Position numbers and translations under genes: made by a program. This document shows positions 1 through 5,788 of a stretch of 10,137 bases of DNA, piece by piece. The stretch is taken from NCBI GenBank assembly GCA_964516605.1, contig CAZFAA010000065.1, forward strand, positions 1-10,137, in the 5' to 3' direction. The notes beneath the pieces were generated by a model. That model was not told where the DNA came from. It ran no database searches and saw nothing but the letters and a program-made list of their open reading frames with translations. The DNA is from GCA-2732805 sp964516605. Its GTDB lineage: Bacteria; Pseudomonadota; Gammaproteobacteria; Coxiellales; Coxiellaceae. Numbering within the stretch: position 1 is the stretch's first letter; every line of letters begins with the position of its first letter.

Positions 1-27
1 TAGCAGGTTCGAATCCTGCAGGGCGTG
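1..27 (+). tRNA. 3' end of a tRNA, probably tRNA-Arg(UCU), cut by the window edge
   Basis: Only the T arm and the 3' acceptor strand are present. The T stem pairs 3-7 (GCAGG) with 15-19 (CCTGC) around the canonical loop TTCGAAT. The acceptor strand AGGGCGT is at 20-26, followed by discriminator G27. The next three bases are ACA rather than CCA, so CCA would have to be added after transcription. The sequence closely resembles the 3' end of E. coli tRNA-Arg(UCU), including G73. The anticodon lies outside the window, so the Arg identity is an inference from similarity. Confidence 0.8.
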
Positions 28-68
28 ACAGCCTTGTTCAGAATTGAATAAGTTAAATATCGTTTTAT

Positions 69-145
69 GGTGGGTGTAGCTCAGTTGGTAGAGCCCCGGG
101 TTGTGATCCCGGTTGTCGTGGGTTCGAATCCCATCACTCACCCCA
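69..145 (+). tRNA. tRNA-His(GUG)
   Basis: A complete cloverleaf is present. The acceptor stem pairs 70-76 (GTGGGTG) with 135-141 and carries the extra G-1 (position 69) typical of tRNA-His, opposite discriminator C142. The anticodon stem pairs 96-100 (CCGGG) with 108-112 (CCCGG). The loop TTGTGAT holds anticodon GTG at 103-105. The T arm GTGGG-TTCGAAT-CCCAT follows, and CCA is encoded at 143-145. It sits about 40 bases after the preceding tRNA, so the two are probably co-transcribed. It is very close to the E. coli hisR product. Confidence 0.97.
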
Positions 146-171
146 TTTTTAAAGTCGTATAGGTGAATGAG

Positions 172-504
172 ATGTCTTCAGGTTTTATTGAAGCAATACG
201 ACAGAATCACAGTACGCGCGTCGCTGCTTACCTTCTTGCAGGCGTTGATCCTAATTTTACTGAAGATGCTGATCGCATCACGCCACTACATCATGCGGCA
301 CAATTTGATAATTGCAACGTTGTTGAGATGCTCATTATTGCCGGTGCAGACATTTTTGCTGTAACGCCTTATGAAAATCTAACACCCATCGAAGTAGCAT
401 GTGCCAACGACAATTGGAATGTTGCGGCATTACTTGGGCATCATCAGCAGTTTTTGTATTTATTATGCTTGTTTGCCTGTTACACAAATTGGTGTGTAGA
501 ATAG
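172..504 (+). CDS. small ankyrin-repeat protein
   Basis: This is a protein of about 110 residues. It contains at least two recognisable ankyrin repeats. One has the diagnostic TPLHHAAQFDN followed by VVEMLIIAGAD. The next begins TPIEVACANDN and continues WNVAALLG. A degenerate first repeat (AIRQNHSTRVAAYLLAGVDPN) precedes them. The ATG at 172 is preferred over the in-frame GTG at 163 because AGGTG (161-165) stands six bases before it. The C-terminus ends in a hydrophobic, Cys-rich tail after the last repeat, so the protein may be short or truncated compared with multi-repeat relatives. Ankyrin repeats bind proteins; the partner is unknown. It begins just after tRNA-His and its stop lies four bases before azlC, suggesting co-transcription. 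An effector role, known for some ankyrin proteins of intracellular bacteria, is only a possibility. Confidence 0.8.
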   Translation: MSSGFIEAIRQNHSTRVAAYLLAGVDPNFTEDADRITPLHHAAQFDNCNVVEMLIIAGADIFAVTPYENLTPIEVACANDNWNVAALLGHHQQFLYLLCLFACYTNWCVE

Positions 505-508
505 CAGC

Positions 509-1201
509 ATGCTACCTGTTGAGCGCTCACCTTATTCTTTAGCTTGGCGATTATCGCTTCCCGTATTATTTGCCTATTTGCCGCTGGGTATTGTTTTTGG
601 CTTAATGAGTGCGCAGTTGCAGGAGCCTTGGTATTTTGCGCCATTAATGAGTGTTGTGTTGTATGCAGGAGCGGTGCAATTTATTGCAATTGGTTTGATG
701 GCTGTTCACGCGCCTTATCTTACTATTTTTTTATCCACTGTTTTTGTTGCATTGCGTAATGCGTTTTATGGTATTTCATTACAAAAGCGTTTCGATGTGA
801 GCTGGCCTACTAAGTTGTATCTCATTTATGGGTTAGTGGATGCAAGCTACGCCATATTATTGACTACTCCATCTTATGAAGATCCTGCGAAAGATAAAAA
901 ATTTTGTGTTATTTTAACTACATTGTTGTGTGTATATTGGGTGTCTGGCTCGCTCATTGGTGCATTGTTTGCAGAAAAATTAGCAGGTTTAGAGGGGCTT
1001 GAATTTGTATTAATTGCTTTTTTTGTGGTGTTGGTCTTGGAGCAGTATTTAAAATATCAAAACATATCAACGATTGTGATCGCTCTAATAGCTTGTGCGA
1101 TTGGATATGCATTATTTTCAATGAATATGTTGCTTCCAGCGATCGGAATATGCTGTTTGATATTCATATTTAAGTTTTATTGGAGCCAATACCGTGCTTG
1201 A
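509..1201 (+). CDS. azlC: AzlC family branched-chain amino acid exporter, large subunit
   Basis: This 230-residue inner-membrane protein has the length usual for AzlC. The N-terminal region (AWRLSLPVLFAYLPLGIVFGL) matches the family signature, with the PLG...FG pattern in the first membrane segment. Several further hydrophobic segments follow (about residues 38-62, 66-85, 133-155, 165-180, 188-222). The family works with the small AzlD partner to export branched-chain amino acids or their toxic analogues. azlD follows with an 8-base overlap, which supports the pair. The ATG at 509 has no clear Shine-Dalgarno site. It lies four bases after the stop of the ankyrin gene, so translational coupling is likely. 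The substrate is assigned by family only. Confidence 0.9.
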   Translation: MLPVERSPYSLAWRLSLPVLFAYLPLGIVFGLMSAQLQEPWYFAPLMSVVLYAGAVQFIAIGLMAVHAPYLTIFLSTVFVALRNAFYGISLQKRFDVSWPTKLYLIYGLVDASYAILLTTPSYEDPAKDKKFCVILTTLLCVYWVSGSLIGALFAEKLAGLEGLEFVLIAFFVVLVLEQYLKYQNISTIVIALIACAIGYALFSMNMLLPAIGICCLIFIFKFYWSQYRA

Positions 1202-1523
1202 TCCGTGGTATGTAGTAGTGGTTCTTCTCTTACTGTTTGCAACAGTTTTTTTAGCACGCGCCTTACCATTTTTCTTTGGTAAACGTATAGCAGATAATCA
1301 GCTTTTAAATTATTTAGGCGAACGTTTGCCGGTCTGTGTATTTGTATTGTTGGTTTTATATTTAATGATGGCGATGGCGCATCCTGAGCATGGACGTAAT
1401 GTGCCGTGGCAGTTGATTGCGATTGGCATTGTTATTTTAGTACATTTACGTTGGCGTAATATTACGGTGAGTGTATTAAGTGGGTCGATAGTTTATGTGT
1501 GCCTTGATTTATGGAAATTTTAA
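1194..1523 (+). CDS. azlD: AzlD family small subunit of the branched-chain amino acid exporter
   Basis: This 109-residue membrane protein has about four hydrophobic segments. The family motif RALPFFF lies near residue 24 and is followed by a LGERLPVCV segment like the usual L..lP.av motif. The GTG start at 1194 overlaps the 3' end of azlC (stop at 1199-1201) and has GGAG about nine bases upstream, inside azlC. This overlap is characteristic of the AzlCD pair and implies coupled translation. AzlD is the obligate partner of AzlC in exporting branched-chain amino acids. Length and topology are normal for the family (about 105 residues). Confidence 0.88.
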   Translation: MLDPWYVVVVLLLLFATVFLARALPFFFGKRIADNQLLNYLGERLPVCVFVLLVLYLMMAMAHPEHGRNVPWQLIAIGIVILVHLRWRNITVSVLSGSIVYVCLDLWKF

Positions 1524-1592
1524 ATTCATACCATGTAAGGTATGCAGCCGTGTATTTATGTATAACTACTTATTCAGTTTGGAGCGATTATT

Positions 1593-2081
1593 ATGTCACA
1601 GGAGCGTATTCAGTCGCTGATCCATCGAAATCAGTTGATTGTTCATCCAGAAGGTGGATTATACCGACGTTTTTACGAATCAAAAGTCATCATTGATTAC
1701 AATGGTTATTCACGACCTTCGATGACGTCAATTTATTATTTGCTCGTAGGCAGTGAGTGTTCTCATTTTCATAGAATTGATGCGGATGAAATATGGTATT
1801 ACCATGAAGGCAATACACAGTTGATTTTACATGTTTTTTATAAAGCAGGTTCTTATGAGAAAGTTATATTGGGTCATGAATTGGGCTTGTATCAGTTTTG
1901 CGTGCCAGCTGGCAGTTGGTTCGCAGCCGAAGTAGCATTTTTTGATGAAAATAAGTATGTTTTTTCAAGTTGTACCGTATCACCTGGATTTTTGTTTGAA
2001 ACCTTTGAATTGGCGAGTGTATCGCATTTGTTGGCGTTGTATCCTGAATATGAAGCGTTAATTATGCGGATGACGCTTTAG
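1593..2081 (+). CDS. cupin_5 (DUF985) family protein
   Basis: This 162-residue cytosolic protein belongs to the DUF985/cupin_5 family (RmlC-like beta-barrel). Visible signatures are HPEGGLYRRFYES (about residues 18-30), then IYYLLVGSECSHFHRIDADEIWYYHEG (described here by its key residues S, H, H, D-E-W and the final G, about 47-73), then PAGSWFAA (about 110-117), and the terminal VSPGFLFETFELA (about 128-140). All are in the family order, and the length is typical. The two His and the Glu of the second motif fit the usual cupin metal or ligand site. Known relatives include yeast YML079w, whose reaction is not firmly established, so no substrate is proposed. GGAG at 1581-1584 sits eight bases before the ATG. 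It is probably transcribed separately from azlCD, from which it is separated by 69 bases. Confidence 0.88.
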   Translation: MSQERIQSLIHRNQLIVHPEGGLYRRFYESKVIIDYNGYSRPSMTSIYYLLVGSECSHFHRIDADEIWYYHEGNTQLILHVFYKAGSYEKVILGHELGLYQFCVPAGSWFAAEVAFFDENKYVFSSCTVSPGFLFETFELASVSHLLALYPEYEALIMRMTL

Positions 2082-2135
2082 TGCTCTATACTACTATGCT
2101 GCTTTAATAAACTAACAAAAACTAAGAGGTGTTCT

Positions 2136-2681
2136 ATGCGTTTTTTCAAGCATTATTTAATGGTTTGTTTTTTGTCTGCTGTGGTGACGACGTATACGTA
2201 TGCGGATACCACGTATGCAAACTATAATTTACATGCAAATCAACCTGTTGATACAGATTTGACAGGATCTGTTACGCTCAGTTGCGATCAAGGGGGTAAT
2301 CCGGCTACGGCATCAATTGATCATAACTCAATAACCGATATCACCGGACCGCTTTTTTATATTCCTCAAGCAGCTGGTACAGCCTTAATGGGGGCTGCCA
2401 GTACAGGGCAGTGCACTTTGACTGCTACGTTTAATACGCTGCCCACACCCACCACAGTGACCCAAGGTTTCACTGTTACCCCGCAGGCGGCTCCTAATAC
2501 AACACAAATCAAGAGCATCACTGTAACCAAGGTCTCAGGGGAGCCTTGTTTAGCCAACAAGGCATGCCAGGCTTCTTCATACTCTTTACTTTCTGTGGGT
2601 GTGAGTCAAAATGCCGTACAAGACTCGTCTGGTAAGTGGTATGCGCAACCGTGCATATGCCCGATTGTTTTTCAAAACTAA
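2136..2681 (+). CDS. exported protein of unknown function
   Basis: I do not recognise the family of this 181-residue protein. It starts with a convincing Sec signal peptide: positive RFFKH, a hydrophobic core LMVCFLSAVV, and probable cleavage after TYTYA at residue 23. The mature part is rich in Thr, Ser, Ala, Gly and Pro, with alternating beta-strand-like stretches and several cysteines (for example LSCDQGG, GQCTLTA, EPCLANKAC, QPCICP). These could form disulfides in the periplasm or outside the cell. The start is supported by AAGAGGTG about six bases upstream. A strong hairpin terminator follows ten bases after the stop, so this gene ends its transcript. Confidence 0.75.
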   Translation: MRFFKHYLMVCFLSAVVTTYTYADTTYANYNLHANQPVDTDLTGSVTLSCDQGGNPATASIDHNSITDITGPLFYIPQAAGTALMGAASTGQCTLTATFNTLPTPTTVTQGFTVTPQAAPNTTQIKSITVTKVSGEPCLANKACQASSYSLLSVGVSQNAVQDSSGKWYAQPCICPIVFQN

Positions 2682-2690
2682 CACTGTAAA

Positions 2691-2720
2691 AGGGCCTATT
2701 TCATATAGGCCCTAAATTTT
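2691..2720 (+). terminator. Rho-independent terminator after the exported-protein gene
   Basis: A perfect 9-bp stem pairs 2691-2699 (AGGGCCTAT) with 2705-2713 (ATAGGCCCT), with a five-base loop. It is followed by TAAATTTT, with an A-run just before the stem. It ends the plus-strand chromosomal gene series. The T tract is interrupted, but the stem is GC-rich. Confidence 0.8.
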
Positions 2721-2850
2721 AGAACGCATTCTTCGCAAAGGAGCTTGACTCTGTGCAACAGTCAACGCACCACTCTTGCGCGCTGTTGACCGACTGATTT
2801 CATTTCGAGATTATTCTGCTTAATAGGTCTGATCAAATTGATTATTGATG

Positions 2851-3627
2851 TCAGTAATTAGTTAAATTGCCAATTTTCATATTATCCATAAGAATGTGTA
2901 TAACTGCAGATTCTTTATAACAGACTAAAATATGACCTTCATTATTATTTTCTAACGTATTACTTATCCAGTAAGTAAATGTAGGTGAGTGAGTTTCTAT
3001 TTTTGTACAAGCGCTTTCTATATCTAAAATTAATTTTAGTCTTTCTGTGCTTTTTGCGGGATTAAACTCTGTAAATTTTCTCAAGTTAACTCCAGCTAAA
3101 AAATGTACTTTATAGTCAGCAGATCTGATTGGTCTATTAAAATGATACCAATATAGGCCACGAGCAATTCGATACATTACTTCTTTTGTATCTTCAATGT
3201 ATTGTTTTTCTATGCGAATAGATTTTTCAAGGGTATAAATCCCTGTAATAGTATCTTGCACTAAAATATCTTCAGCATTTAGTAGGCTATTTTTAAGCCG
3301 CTTATTGCGATCCAGTGTACGTTTGTGGTTGTTTATTTGTTCGGGGGTGTCATGGCCCATTTGGGTCACGCATAAGCTTAGAAAATGTTTTGCATTTTCA
3401 TCTTTATTTGCATAACCACAATTACAATCTTCGCATGACGGTACTGTAATGATTGTAAATTTCTGTTTTTCACTTTCGGTGAACCAAGATTTAGGTGGAA
3501 TATGGTCTTTAGTTCTTCCTGACTCGCCATCTTTATTTTTTTGAGGTAGAGGGGTTTCGCAATACCCACAAGTTTTTGCTCTGCGCGGATCACGTGATGC
3601 TACATCCAGCATGATTTTTTGTCTCAT
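2851..3627 (-). CDS. HNH-type endonuclease (zinc-stabilised)
   Basis: The 258-residue product has an N-terminal HNH-like fold with two zinc-binding Cys pairs, C20-x2-C23 and C65-x2-C68. Between them lies the catalytic-type segment TKDHIPPKSWF (D41-H42). It continues as VPSCEDCNCGYANKDENAKHF, where N69 and the following Asn/Glu/His residues fit the second half of the ββα-metal site. This DHIPPK...VPSC..CN pattern is common in bacterial HNH proteins. The remaining 170 residues are not recognised and may bind DNA or another target. The start is uncertain: the ATG at 3627 has no Shine-Dalgarno site and overlaps a TATAAT -10-like box (3631-3626 on the minus strand), so the in-frame ATG at 3612 may be used. 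The gene is AT-rich and lies just outside the tRNA fragment. It could be a defence or homing-type nuclease. Confidence 0.8.
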   Translation of the reverse strand: MRQKIMLDVASRDPRRAKTCGYCETPLPQKNKDGESGRTKDHIPPKSWFTESEKQKFTIITVPSCEDCNCGYANKDENAKHFLSLCVTQMGHDTPEQINNHKRTLDRNKRLKNSLLNAEDILVQDTITGIYTLEKSIRIEKQYIEDTKEVMYRIARGLYWYHFNRPIRSADYKVHFLAGVNLRKFTEFNPAKSTERLKLILDIESACTKIETHSPTFTYWISNTLENNNEGHILVCYKESAVIHILMDNMKIGNLTNY

Positions 3628-3652
3628 TATAAGTCAGGCTGCCACATTCATA

Positions 3653-3671
3653 CGACACATGTTCGACACAT
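3653..3671. repeat. pair of 8-bp direct repeats, 11-bp period, left of the att core
   Basis: CGACACAT occurs at 3653-3660 and again at 3664-3671, separated by GTT. The 11-bp period puts both copies on the same helix face. It lies about 55 bases from the tRNA-Lys fragment. Paired short repeats beside an attachment core are typical of integrase arm-binding sites, but this role is inferred. Confidence 0.5.
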
Positions 3672-3726
3672 TTATGGCTTATTTTTAGGTTATTTTATAA
3701 CTATTTAAAATAATGATTAAATTTAG

Positions 3727-3770
3727 TGGGTTGTGTAGGGATCGAACCTACGACCCGCGGATTAAGAGTC
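3727..3770 (-). other. attachment site: 3' half of tRNA-Lys(CUU)
   Basis: On the minus strand this block reads as a tRNA from the anticodon stem to the discriminator base. It has loop CTCTTAA (anticodon CTT at 3766-3764), 3' anticodon stem TCCGC, variable loop GGGTC, a perfect T arm GTAGG-TTCGATC-CCTAC, acceptor strand ACAACCC and discriminator A. Only the last two bases (A, G) of the 5' anticodon stem fit. From 3771 onward pairing is lost, and no D arm or 5' acceptor strand exists. It is therefore a tRNA fragment and not a gene. Tyrosine integrases commonly use tRNA 3' halves as attB, leaving such a duplicate at the distal element end. The orientation places the element to the right and the intact tRNA-Lys beyond the window. 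Confidence 0.85.
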
Positions 3771-3885
3771 ATGTACAATCCATAAACTGCAATAAGCCAC
3801 GGCAAAAAAAAGCAAATAAATCAATGGACTGTCATAATTTGCGTGTTGTAGTTTTTGCTAATTTATCGTTAGATGTTGCTCAGAA

Positions 3886-3904
3886 GTGTACCACCAGTGT
3901 ACCA
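3886..3904. repeat. pair of 8-bp direct repeats, 11-bp period, right of the att core
   Basis: GTGTACCA occurs at 3886-3893 and 3897-3904, separated by CCA. It lies about 115 bases inside the element from the tRNA fragment. Spacing and unit length are the same as in the pair at 3653-3671, though the sequence differs. It is a candidate arm-type site for integrase or excisionase. The rest of the 3628-3964 gap holds no convincing gene. Confidence 0.5.
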
Positions 3905-3964
3905 TGAGAACGTGAACAATTACTGTGTTTACGTATTTATTATCAAGCCAGAAGGAGGGGTACT

Positions 3965-4549
3965 GTGTCTTTGGTAAAGGGGTTGCTAAAGAAAATAGGG
4001 GATCATTTTTTATCTAACATAATAGGGTTGGTTTTTTCTGCTATTCAATTCTCTGCAGGTTGGGTGTTCATTAACCATCAGGTTAAATATTTTCATGATT
4101 TACCAGGTGGTCTACAGTTTATAGTTATATTTTTATTAGTACCGAGTATTGTATTACCATTTGTTATTGTTGATTCTTATCGTAAAAAAAATAAAATTAA
4201 TAATATTCGTTCTGATATGAGTAAGCAGCTAGAAGAAAAAGACAATGTAATAGAGAAGTTGCAAGCTGAGATTGATATGCAAAACAAATTTGTGTTAGGG
4301 GTCTGTACGTTATATTTCAAAGAGCATCATACTTCTGATGATGATCCTTATCATCCTTATTGTTGCAACTGTAAAAAACCAATGTCGCGAGGCTATTATT
4401 CTTTGGTTTGTGTTGTATGTGGTTATAAACAAGATTTGCGAGTCTTGATAAATTCAGGGTGCAACAGGTTATTAAACTCAAAAATATTGAAGAGCCCAGA
4501 GCCAGCAATGCCCAGAGTTGAGCCTGTTAAGCTAGATATGCTGGAATAG
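3965..4549 (+). CDS. two-TM protein with coiled coil and C-terminal zinc ribbon, unknown function
   Basis: This 194-residue protein belongs to no family I recognise. The order of parts is clear. Two membrane segments lie at about residues 17-37 and 50-69. A basic stop-transfer (SYRKKNK) follows, then a heptad-like coiled coil (about 78-108, DMSKQLEEKDNVIEKLQAEI core). A zinc ribbon with C133-x2-C136 and C149-x2-C152 comes next, and a Pro-rich tail ends the protein. It is probably anchored in the inner membrane with the zinc ribbon in the cytosol. The GTG start is well supported by AAGGAGG at 3952-3958. It is the first gene inside the att fragment and is convergent with the next zinc-ribbon gene. 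Prophage genes at this place are often accessory (superinfection exclusion, defence), but no function is demonstrated. Confidence 0.75.
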   Translation: MSLVKGLLKKIGDHFLSNIIGLVFSAIQFSAGWVFINHQVKYFHDLPGGLQFIVIFLLVPSIVLPFVIVDSYRKKNKINNIRSDMSKQLEEKDNVIEKLQAEIDMQNKFVLGVCTLYFKEHHTSDDDPYHPYCCNCKKPMSRGYYSLVCVVCGYKQDLRVLINSGCNRLLNSKILKSPEPAMPRVEPVKLDMLE

Positions 4550-4581
4550 TTTCGACTTAATGTGACGCTTATATTTGTTTG

Positions 4582-4989
4582 TCAAGGAAAGATTTTTAAG
4601 ATCTGCAGACATGAAGCAATCCATTTAAATCCAGTCGTCATGATATGTATTAGCGAACTAATATTGTTAGTTGGTTTGGCCGAGTTAGCAACATTAATAT
4701 CATTGTCTTTAATCTGTGCCTTTCCTGTGTTCAGGATACCAATATTGCTGTCGTGTATATTGTTATGAATATTATAATTATTCACCTCTGTATTCCTTTC
4801 ATTATTTTGCTTATGCAGCAAGTTAGTCCTTGCTTGAGACATACTATCTGCAATTTTACTTCGTTGATACGCTTGAGATGCACTATGCATTTGGCTGCTA
4901 GAGATTTGGACATCTGTGTAACATGTTAAGCATAATGGTATTTCATCAATTTCTCTAAATACATTAGAGGAACAATGGCAGCATTTCAT
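4582..4989 (-). CDS. zinc-ribbon protein with Asn/Ile-rich segment, unknown function
   Basis: With the chosen start the protein has 135 residues. The ATG at 4989 (MKCCHC) is preferred over the in-frame start at 5031 because AAGGA lies seven bases upstream and the zinc motif then begins at once. C3-x2-C6 and C20-x2-C23 form a compact zinc ribbon. A polar linker rich in Ser, Gln and Asn follows. Next is a segment of alternating hydrophobic residues and Asn/Asp (about 70-103, including NNIHDSNIGILNTG), resembling the repeat-like beta segments of some phage-borne hypothetical proteins. A hydrophobic C-terminal helix (about 112-135) could be membrane-associated. It is convergent with the gene at 3965-4549, which also carries a zinc ribbon. 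The family is not recognised. Confidence 0.65.
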   Translation of the reverse strand: MKCCHCSSNVFREIDEIPLCLTCYTDVQISSSQMHSASQAYQRSKIADSMSQARTNLLHKQNNERNTEVNNYNIHNNIHDSNIGILNTGKAQIKDNDINVANSAKPTNNISSLIHIMTTGFKWIASCLQILKIFP

Positions 4990-5099
4990 ATTTATATCCT
5001 TATTGTCATCATCGCATCTTTTCAAAATCACTATAGTATTTATGACGGTAAGTACTGTAAAGACAATTAGTAACAGATACAGTTGCAGCTAATTTTAAA

Positions 5100-5360
5100 T
5101 CATAATTTATTGATAGGAGGGAATAAGTCGCCTACTTCAACTTGGAGGGTTTTGGCTATTTTAATTAGGTTAAGTGCCGCTATATTGCGTTCACCGCGTT
5201 CTATGCTGCCCATATAGCTACGATCAATTTCAGCTTCAGCAGCAAATGCCTCTTGAGAGAGACCATGCGATTGACGGATTTCTCTGATTTTTTTACCTAA
5301 TTTGACCAATTGAGGATGTTTTTTCATACCTTGTTTAAGGTATGATAGTTGTGCTAGCAT
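5100..5360 (-). CDS. XRE (Cro/CI-type) transcriptional repressor
   Basis: A small helix-turn-helix protein with the HTH_3 pattern LGKKIREIRQSHGLSQEAFA, then AEIDRSYMGSIERGERN, then LNLIKIAKTLQVEVGDLF. This is the full five-helix domain and almost nothing else. Three starts are possible: GTG 5366, ATG 5360 and ATG 5327 (MKKHPQL). The last gives a typical 75-residue protein, has AAGG very close upstream and overlaps a perfect palindrome, so it may be the true start. The gene is divergent from the secreted Cys-repeat gene at 5400, with the palindrome in the shared control region. Autorepression and control of that neighbour are likely. It could equally be a regulator of the wider element. Confidence 0.88.
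   Translation of the reverse strand: MLAQLSYLKQGMKKHPQLVKLGKKIREIRQSHGLSQEAFAAEAEIDRSYMGSIERGERNIAALNLIKIAKTLQVEVGDLFPPINKL
5325..5346. promoter_or_regulatory. probable XRE operator and divergent promoter region
   Basis: CATACCTT (5325-5332) and AAGGTATG (5337-5344) form a perfect 8-bp inverted repeat with spacer GTTT. It overlaps the MKKHPQL start codon of the repressor (5327-5325). It also overlaps a plus-strand -10-like TATGAT (5341-5346), which could serve the gene at 5400, and a minus-strand TATCAT. No good -35 is seen. A protein bound here would block both directions. Operator function is inferred from position and symmetry. Confidence 0.6.
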
Positions 5361-5399
5361 CGCCACGGACTATAAGCATCATATTGAGGAGACTTTACA

Positions 5400-5738
5400 A
5401 TGAAATTATTGACATTTTTTTTATTATTTTTAGTCAGTAATGCATTTGCATTTGGGGAATTAACTTGTGGCTTGAGACCTCTCCCTGATATTGGTTGTAG
5501 AATAGGTCAATGTATCGATGGCCAATGGCAACAAATTTGTGATTCTGCTCCTACATTAACTTGTGGTTTAAAGCCTCTGCCTGACATCGGTTGCCGAATA
5601 GGTGAGTGTGTTAACGGCCAATGGCAGCAAGTATGTGATTCTGCTCCTACGTTATCATGTGGACTTAAACCCATCCCTGATATTGGGTGTGTTATTGGAG
5701 AATGTGTAAATGGTCAGTGGCAACAAATTTGTAATTGA
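5400..5738 (+). CDS. secreted protein of three tandem 32-residue, four-cysteine repeats
   Basis: This 112-residue protein has a clear Sec signal peptide (MKLLTFFLLFLVSNAFA, cleavage after residue 17). The mature part consists of three repeats starting at L21, L53 and L85. Each follows TCGL[KR]P[LI]PDIGC, then RIG[EQ]C, then [VI][ND]GQWQQ[VI]C, with linker DSAPT between them. Every repeat has Cys at relative positions 3, 13, 18 and 27, twelve in total and no other Cys, which strongly suggests two disulfides per repeat. The repeats differ at many synonymous sites but little in protein, indicating selection on the protein. The start has TGAGGAG eight bases upstream. It is divergent from the XRE gene and followed 50 bases later by a Rap1a/Tai-like gene. 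No enzymatic motif is visible; a small binding or toxin-like extracellular module is possible. Confidence 0.85.
   Translation: MKLLTFFLLFLVSNAFAFGELTCGLRPLPDIGCRIGQCIDGQWQQICDSAPTLTCGLKPLPDIGCRIGECVNGQWQQVCDSAPTLSCGLKPIPDIGCVIGECVNGQWQQICN
5460..5735 (+). repeat. three tandem 96-bp coding repeats
   Basis: Units lie at 5460-5555, 5556-5651 and 5652-5735; the last is shorter because it lacks the DSAPT linker. They encode the Cys repeats of the secreted protein. Third-position differences are frequent, so this is an old duplication kept in frame. Confidence 0.85.
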
Positions 5739-5788
5739 TAGGATATTAAAAATTTTTATCGGTAATATCTGAGTTAATAAGGGAAAAT

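Noticed and set aside
1527..1544. Hairpin CATACC-ATGTAA-GGTATG after azlD, sharing half-sites with the XRE palindrome
   Set aside because: No T tract, so a poor terminator. The spacing differs from the palindrome at 5325 (6 versus 8 bases between GGTATG half-sites), and it lies in the chromosomal part. Probably coincidence.
3713..3907. Open frame of 64 residues on the plus strand starting MIKFSGLCRDRTYDPRIKS
   Set aside because: It is the antisense translation of the tRNA-Lys fragment plus non-coding DNA with the repeat pair. No ribosome-binding site.
5460..5735. Tandem repeats considered as CRISPR or iterons
   Set aside because: Units are 96 bp, adjacent without spacers and in frame, with synonymous drift. 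They are protein repeats.
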